Assembly: GCA_934463115.1 (NCBI GenBank)
Contig: CAKSIN010000027.1
Coordinates: 1 to 28,078, forward strand
From: an uncultured Clostridia bacterium
GTDB lineage: Bacteria > Bacillota > Clostridia > UMGS1810
Length of the DNA stretch: 28,078 bases
Direction: 5' to 3'
Below are positions 24,428 to 28,078 of this stretch, in pieces (the stretch's first letter is position 1; each line of letters starts with the position of its first letter). The notes under the pieces were generated by a model that was not told the DNA's origin, did not search any database, and saw only the letters and a list, made by a program, of their open reading frames with translations. The position numbers were made by a program, and so were the translations under genes.

Positions 24428-25210
24428 GTGTTATATGAGGAATTATTGGCATCATGCAAGGAAAGATTTGGTGAATTTTTTGCTAATGTCCCTGTTTTTG
24501 AAAATCAATTTACTTGGTCTGATTTCAACGATAAATGTTATGAGGCTATGTATGTAAATAATACATATGAAAATATTGCGGAAGTTAAAAAACTAAAGGA
24601 ATTAATTCCCGAATTAAAAGACATATGCAAAAAATGCGGGGAATTTTATATTCCCGCAAGAAATAAAAGTATTCCTAAGTATGATGTGCTCTTAGGAAAG
24701 CAACACGAAGAAGTATTTATGGAGTTCTTAACGGCTAAATTGGGAGCGAAAACCGAAAGAGCGGATTTACGAAATCGTAGTCTGCCCGATTGTAAAATAT
24801 TAAAACCCGACGGGAATGCAGCTGCTTATTTTGAGTTAAAATTTCACGGAGCTCCGTTCGTGCGAGCCTTATATTTAACCGGCCGTTACTGCTATGAAGG
24901 CAGCGCAACTCTTGATTACAATAAAATCAAAAAACAACTCGAACTTATAGACAACAATGAACTTGACGCGCCTGTGTTTTATGTTCATTGGATTGACTAT
25001 CCGTGCCTAAAGGGCGTGTTCTATGAGACAAGCGATCAGGTGAAAAATTTCTTAGAATCCGGTGAAGCGGAATTTTCGAGAAAGTTCAGAGAAGGCGATA
25101 ATCAAAAAACTAAGAAATCAGTTTATTTAAAGAAAAAGTATTCTCCGCTGTTGAACATGGGGGATTTTGACTCACTTTTAAATGAACTTCAAAAATTGAT
25201 TGATTCTTGA
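24428..25210 (+). CDS. Putative Type II restriction endonuclease, large PD-(D/E)XK subunit
   Basis: A 260-residue protein beginning at a GTG, with AGGTGAT just upstream. Residues 1-90 are helical and of unknown role (possible DNA-recognition part). Residues about 91-140 carry a PD-(D/E)XK nuclease core: a helix with E94/E95 (Q-H-E-E-V-F-M-E-F-L), then L-P-D (D121) and Y-F-E-L-K-F (E136, K138) 15 residues later. Residues about 165-260 (P-V-F-Y-V-H-W...G-V-F-Y-E-T, then N-M-G-D-F-D) are clearly shared with the next gene product. Position after two methylases supports a restriction role. It should cut DNA at the sequence those methylases protect. I recognise no named restriction enzyme. Confidence 0.8.
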   Translation: MLYEELLASCKERFGEFFANVPVFENQFTWSDFNDKCYEAMYVNNTYENIAEVKKLKELIPELKDICKKCGEFYIPARNKSIPKYDVLLGKQHEEVFMEFLTAKLGAKTERADLRNRSLPDCKILKPDGNAAAYFELKFHGAPFVRALYLTGRYCYEGSATLDYNKIKKQLELIDNNELDAPVFYVHWIDYPCLKGVFYETSDQVKNFLESGEAEFSRKFREGDNQKTKKSVYLKKKYSPLLNMGDFDSLLNELQKLIDS

Positions 25211-25225
25211 TCGGAGGAGAAGGCA

Positions 25226-25759
25226 ATGCATGCATCAGATTATATCGAAAGTTGTTATTTGCAATCTGACAATCAGATATATTTTGACTTTAGAAGTAAC
25301 AAAGAATCATTTTCAAAAGACGAAATTCTTGAACAATTTCTCATATTTATCAAGAAAAAAATGAAATTTTCCATTGTATATTGGGAGCCAACTCACAAAG
25401 AGTATCCATCTCACATGTTTTTAAACGTAGATAAGGGTATTCTTGCTTATATAGATTTTAAATATGTTGAATCTGATGAGCCGTTTTCTGATTTAGGACT
25501 TGCATGTGACACTAAAATGTTGTTGAAGACATTACGTTCTGCGGATTCCCAACTTGACAGGCCCGTCTTTTTTGTATATATATTGAATTATCGAGACAAA
25601 CAAGGGATATACTTTGAAACAAATGAGCAGATAAAGGACAGATGGTTCAAAAAATCATATTCATCCGATTACTATATCCCGGTTATCGACGAAATGGGCG
25701 ATTTCAACAATTTGATTACAATTTGGAATGATCTAAAAAAGAATAATGTGCGCGTATAA
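25226..25759 (+). CDS. Small nuclease-like paralogue, probable second restriction subunit with altered active site
   Basis: A 177-residue protein, 15 bases after the large subunit, with GGAGGAGAAGG upstream. It is homologous to residues about 90-260 of the large subunit but lacks its N-terminal 75 or so residues. Shared: K-D-E-I-L-E-Q-F-L helix; Y-P-S...L-A-Y-I-D-F-K-Y against L-P-D...A-A-Y-F-E-L-K-F with identical 15-residue spacing; L-D-R-P-V-F-F-V against L-D-A-P-V-F-Y-V; I-Y-F-E-T-N-E-Q-I-K against V-F-Y-E-T-S-D-Q-V-K; M-G-D-F-N against M-G-D-F-D. The first catalytic Asp is Ser62 and the ExK is D77-F-K79. It may be a catalytically weak or dead partner in a heterodimer, or a nicking subunit; this is inference. 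Confidence 0.72.
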   Translation: MHASDYIESCYLQSDNQIYFDFRSNKESFSKDEILEQFLIFIKKKMKFSIVYWEPTHKEYPSHMFLNVDKGILAYIDFKYVESDEPFSDLGLACDTKMLLKTLRSADSQLDRPVFFVYILNYRDKQGIYFETNEQIKDRWFKKSYSSDYYIPVIDEMGDFNNLITIWNDLKKNNVRV

Positions 25760-25794
25760 AAACACACGGCGGTTTCAAACGCTGCCGTGTGTTT
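25760..25794. terminator. Bidirectional terminator between the two island operons
   Basis: Perfect 11-base stem, 25760-25770 with 25784-25794 (AAACACACGGC and its complement). On the minus strand it is followed by TTTTTAT, a good tail for the transglycosylase operon; the plus-side tail is TTTCACATT. It sits between the convergent ends at 25759 and 25801. Confidence 0.8.
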
Positions 25795-25800
25795 CACATT

Positions 25801-27171
25801 CTAAAGATTTTTATAAATATATTCTAAACCCAATGTAAAATCATTTTTATATTCAGCAGTGAATTTGTTTACAGATTCATATTTGCTTATCACATCACAA
25901 AGTTTTTTGTGTTGCTGAACTGCGTGCAAACCTATCAATTGACGACTATAGTAATTTGCTTCGGAATCTTCCGATTTCATAGAATATAATTTTTTAATGT
26001 TGTATACACTTTCAGCCTTTTTGCATGCATGGCAGCCGCACAAAGTCATTTTATTAGGAACCTCGTTTAATTTGATATATTTGGGGAATCCCAAACGCAA
26101 TGTTCCATCAAAATTAATGCCGCCAACAAAATATTTGCTAAAACCTTCTTTGGAAGGTGTAGGATCAAATACAATTTTTGTTGACGCTAAGTTACCGTCT
26201 CCGACTCTACGTACGGGAGAAGCTGCATCAAATGATGTGGCACCGCAATAATAGTTTAACGGAATGTTGTTGTATCCACCGCAGCCAAGCGCATGAATTG
26301 GTCTGTTTCCGACAAGATTACGAACAATTTTGCAAGCCCTTGCAGGCGTTATGGTTGAAATGAAGTCTCTTTTGCCAATTTTACTTAAATTAATATCTTC
26401 GTACCACGAATTATCTACTTGCTTATAACTTGCAATTCCGCCTAATGCAAACCCCCAAAATTGAATGCCATATTTCTGCTCGAGTTTTAGTATGTGCTTA
26501 ATATTTTCCTCGTATTTTGTAGGAGTTTCACCATGTACAGTTGCAAGTATTTTAGGGTAATATTGTGGATGATCTTTTAAATACTCAGCAGTAATTTCAA
26601 GTAAAGCATTATTAAAATCATCAGCGTCGATTTGAGATAGAAATTTATTAAGCTTTTTGTTAGATTTTTCGTTATCTTTCTCCGTATATTTGCCACCCAA
26701 GTCAAAACATACAACCATATCAAACTTCAAAGAATCGGCAAAGTCATAATAAGCAATAACTTCTTCGACAATACTTTTATTGAAATTTGAAATATCATAA
26801 CAAACATCTTTTGCGAGGTATTTAATTATATTAAATGCTCCAGAATCCAGCAAAAATACTTTGTCATTAAAGTCAAACTTACCACTCTTATAACCTGAAT
26901 ATATTTTGCCCTTTTCAATAAGCTCTTTGCGAATAAAATTATATAAATCGCCAACAGTATAAAAAGCGTCTGTATTGTTAAATAGCTTACTTTGAAATTG
27001 ATGCGGAAATTTATTGTTTATGTAATAGTAATTAACAAGCGCGGGTATGTCATCCGTAAGCTCTGCATAAACAATCTCTCGATCTTTGTCGCCATTGCCA
27101 CCTCCGAAGTTATAAACTTGAAAAAAAGACGGTATAGGGAGTTTCTTATTATTCAACTCTATGTAGTTCAT
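25801..27171 (-). CDS. Divergent TGT-superfamily (tRNA-guanine transglycosylase / DpdA-like) protein
   Basis: I start it at 27171 (456 residues): AAAGGAGG lies 6 bases upstream, whereas the longer in-frame start at 27237 has no such site. The guanine-transglycosylase core is recognisable: L-L-D-S-G-A-F with the general-acid/base Asp109 (TGT has D-S-G-G-F), C-F-D-L-G-G with Asp157 at the base-recognition position, F-A-L-G-G near 241, and S-F-D-A-A-S-P-V-R-R-V-G-D-G-N with the nucleophilic Asp315 (TGT: F-D-C-V-x-P-T-R-x-x-R-N-G). A zinc site C378-x-C380-x2-C383 with His416 in L-I-G-L-H matches TGT. The protein is longer than bacterial TGT (about 375-390). TGT swaps guanine for a 7-deazaguanine in tRNA; DpdA relatives do so in DNA. 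Which polynucleotide this one modifies is unknown; its island location favours DNA. Confidence 0.8.
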   Translation of the reverse strand: MNYIELNNKKLPIPSFFQVYNFGGGNGDKDREIVYAELTDDIPALVNYYYINNKFPHQFQSKLFNNTDAFYTVGDLYNFIRKELIEKGKIYSGYKSGKFDFNDKVFLLDSGAFNIIKYLAKDVCYDISNFNKSIVEEVIAYYDFADSLKFDMVVCFDLGGKYTEKDNEKSNKKLNKFLSQIDADDFNNALLEITAEYLKDHPQYYPKILATVHGETPTKYEENIKHILKLEQKYGIQFWGFALGGIASYKQVDNSWYEDINLSKIGKRDFISTITPARACKIVRNLVGNRPIHALGCGGYNNIPLNYYCGATSFDAASPVRRVGDGNLASTKIVFDPTPSKEGFSKYFVGGINFDGTLRLGFPKYIKLNEVPNKMTLCGCHACKKAESVYNIKKLYSMKSEDSEANYYSRQLIGLHAVQQHKKLCDVISKYESVNKFTAEYKNDFTLGLEYIYKNL

Positions 27172-27187
27172 AAAAACCTCCTTTGTA

Positions 27188-27394
27188 TTATAACCCCACA
27201 AACAGGTCGCTAAGTGAAACACCAAGCCCATCCGCAATTTTCTTTATGTTGCAAATTGAAATATTTCTTCTGCCAGCTTCTACAGATGCAAAATATGTTC
27301 TATCCATTTCAATGCTTAGAGCAAATTTTTCTTGGCTTAATCCAGCCTTTTTTCTTAATTCTCTGATTTTATTTCCCAAATCTTTGGTAATCAT
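27188..27394 (-). CDS. XRE-family HTH regulator of the transglycosylase operon
   Basis: I start it at 27394 (68 residues): GGGGGTG lies about 6 bases upstream, while the longer in-frame start at 27445 lies upstream of the predicted transcription start. It is a nearly minimal HTH_3 domain: I-R-E-L-R-K-K-A-G-L-S-Q-E-K-F-A-L-S-I-E-M-D-R-T-Y-F-A-S-V-E-A-G-R-R-N-I-S, then I-A-D-G-L-G-V-S-L-S-D-L-F. It is first in an operon with the transglycosylase-like gene (16-base gap holding that gene's ribosome site). Such proteins are typical autoregulators or controllers of restriction and DNA-modification genes. Confidence 0.85.
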   Translation of the reverse strand: MITKDLGNKIRELRKKAGLSQEKFALSIEMDRTYFASVEAGRRNISICNIKKIADGLGVSLSDLFVGL

Positions 27395-27416
27395 ATTATG
27401 CACCCCCACGGTATAA

Positions 27417-27445
27417 ATAATACAAGAAAACTGATTTTGTGACAA
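27417..27445 (-). promoter_or_regulatory. Promoter of the XRE-transglycosylase operon
   Basis: Minus strand: TTGTCA (27440-27445), a 17-base spacer, then TATTAT (27417-27422). The predicted transcript starts near 27410, about 16 bases before the XRE start codon, which rules out the longer start at 27445. Confidence 0.7.
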
Positions 27446-27607
27446 CGGATTATACGCAACAATTTAAATGTAACAATATAATTAAACAAAAGAGAGTAAA
27501 CCGAACCACTCGAAAATATATAATTTCGTCACCTTTTGGATAGGCATACGGGATCCAAACGCAATATATCTTACAATTTAAAAAATAAATAAAATTTGAA
27601 AAAAGTA

Positions 27608-27636
27608 TTGCAAAAGCCAAAGAATTATGGTAAAAT
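27608..27636 (+). promoter_or_regulatory. Promoter of secG
   Basis: TTGCAA (27608-27613), a 17-base spacer, then TAAAAT (27631-27636) with a TGG extended -10. Together with the upstream XRE promoter this accounts for the 278-base divergent gap 27395-27672; the remaining AT-rich part (about 27446-27607) shows nothing I recognise. Confidence 0.7.
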
Positions 27637-27672
27637 ACAATGGTATGAGAATTTCGGATGGAGGTGTTACCA

Positions 27673-27909
27673 GTGCTTAACACGATTGTAACTATTATAC
27701 ATGTAATCTTATCTGTTGTGTTGATTGCCGTTGTACTGTTTCAGTCGGGCAAACAGGCAGGCCTGTCGGGAAGCATCGGCGGCGGAGCCGAGACATTTTT
27801 TGGCAAAAATAAAGCGAGAACAATAGACGGCATGCTGGAAAGAGCAACCGCTGTTGTTGCTATATTGTTTGTTGCAACTTCGGTAGTTTTGTCTTTGTTT
27901 GTTAAATAA
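27673..27909 (+). CDS. secG: SecG, preprotein translocase subunit
   Basis: I choose the GTG at 27673 (78 residues): GGAGGTG lies 6 bases upstream, whereas the in-frame ATG at 27658 has no ribosome site. The protein has two membrane segments (about 3-22 and 56-76) joined by the SecG signature L-F-Q-S-G-K-Q-A-G-L-S-G-S-I-G-G-G-A-E-T-F-F-G. SecG is part of the SecYEG protein-export channel in the cytoplasmic membrane and aids SecA-driven translocation. It has its own promoter and terminator. Confidence 0.95.
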   Translation: MLNTIVTIIHVILSVVLIAVVLFQSGKQAGLSGSIGGGAETFFGKNKARTIDGMLERATAVVAILFVATSVVLSLFVK

Positions 27910-27921
27910 GAATTAAAATTC

Positions 27922-27955
27922 AAAGAGCGGCGCATTTGCGCCGCTCTTTTGCTTT
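27922..27955 (+). terminator. Intrinsic terminator of secG
   Basis: Perfect 13-base inverted repeat (27922-27934 and 27937-27949), GC-rich core GAGCGGCGC, very short loop, followed by TTTTGCTTTTT, 12 bases after the secG stop. Confidence 0.92.
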
Positions 27956-28003
27956 TTCAATATTAATTGTGCACCTTAACAAACAATTGCGGTTACCGGC
28001 AGA

Positions 28004-28032
28004 ACGACACACAGGTCGTTCCCTCGTATAAT
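28004..28032 (+). promoter_or_regulatory. Possible promoter for the next gene, with inverted repeat in the spacer
   Basis: TATAAT (28027-28032) with ACGACA 17 bases upstream (28004-28009). An inverted repeat AACGAC/GTCGTT (28003-28008 and 28015-28020) overlaps the -35 and spacer. The gene it would serve lies beyond the window. Confidence 0.4.
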
Positions 28033-28078
28033 ATACATTGTGATTATTTTTCAAGAAAATCACATAAAAAACTTGTTA

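Noticed and set aside
25801..27171. Calling the transglycosylase the housekeeping tgt
   Set aside because: Sequence around both catalytic aspartates is diverged, the protein is about 70 residues longer, and the setting (XRE regulator, AT-rich defence island) is not that of tgt; still unproven without a genome-wide check.

Overview
The window looks like chromosomal DNA from a spore-forming, Gram-positive Firmicute of the class Clostridia, probably a gut-type Oscillospirales or related lineage. Evidence: a SpoIVB sporulation protease, the Firmicute gene order acpS / LolA-like lipoprotein / alr / ndoAI / ndoA, strong AGGAGG-type ribosome binding sites, TTG and GTG starts, an AgrC/AgrA-like two-component system, and canonical -35/-10 promoters with 17-base spacers. 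I cannot name a species. I see no rRNA, tRNA, CRISPR array, insertion sequence or plasmid/phage structural gene. No stretch over 300 bases lacks a gene.

Layout. 1-5606 (minus): a giant exported protein made mostly of InlB-type B repeats; its 3' end lies outside the window. It is divergent from 5849-8047 (plus), an exported protein with SH3-like regions and two C-terminal copper-amine-oxidase-like stalk repeats. 8135-10131 (minus): an overlapping AgrC-like kinase and LytTR response regulator. Two direct repeats at a 21-base period sit upstream of the adhesin promoter and resemble LytTR/VirR boxes, so the kinase-regulator pair may control this adhesin.

10277-20493 is mostly housekeeping: an acyl-CoA-synthetase-like enzyme with deoD, a pyridoxine/pyridoxal kinase, a YitT-family membrane protein, an alanine/glycine:cation symporter, a small membrane protein, then the acpS-alr-ndoA block. 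In that block the holo-ACP synthase is fused to the NAD(P)HX dehydratase domain with no epimerase domain. The block ends with the EndoAI/EndoA (MazEF-type) toxin-antitoxin pair. A small exported protein and spoIVB follow.

22595-27394 is a visibly more AT-rich accessory island between spoIVB and secG. Its plus-strand half is a restriction-modification operon: an HTH controller, two overlapping beta-class DNA methyltransferases, and two adjacent paralogous nuclease-like proteins. The larger nuclease keeps a PD...ExK site; in the smaller one the first Asp is Ser and the Glu is Asp. This predicts a two-subunit (heterodimeric) restriction enzyme for an asymmetric site. Its minus-strand half is a second operon: an XRE regulator and a tRNA-guanine-transglycosylase superfamily protein that keeps both catalytic aspartates and the zinc site, with a divergent sequence reminiscent of DpdA-type DNA-modifying enzymes. 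The two operons converge on one terminator. This island is the best candidate for an undescribed defence or DNA-modification system. secG with its promoter and terminator closes the window.
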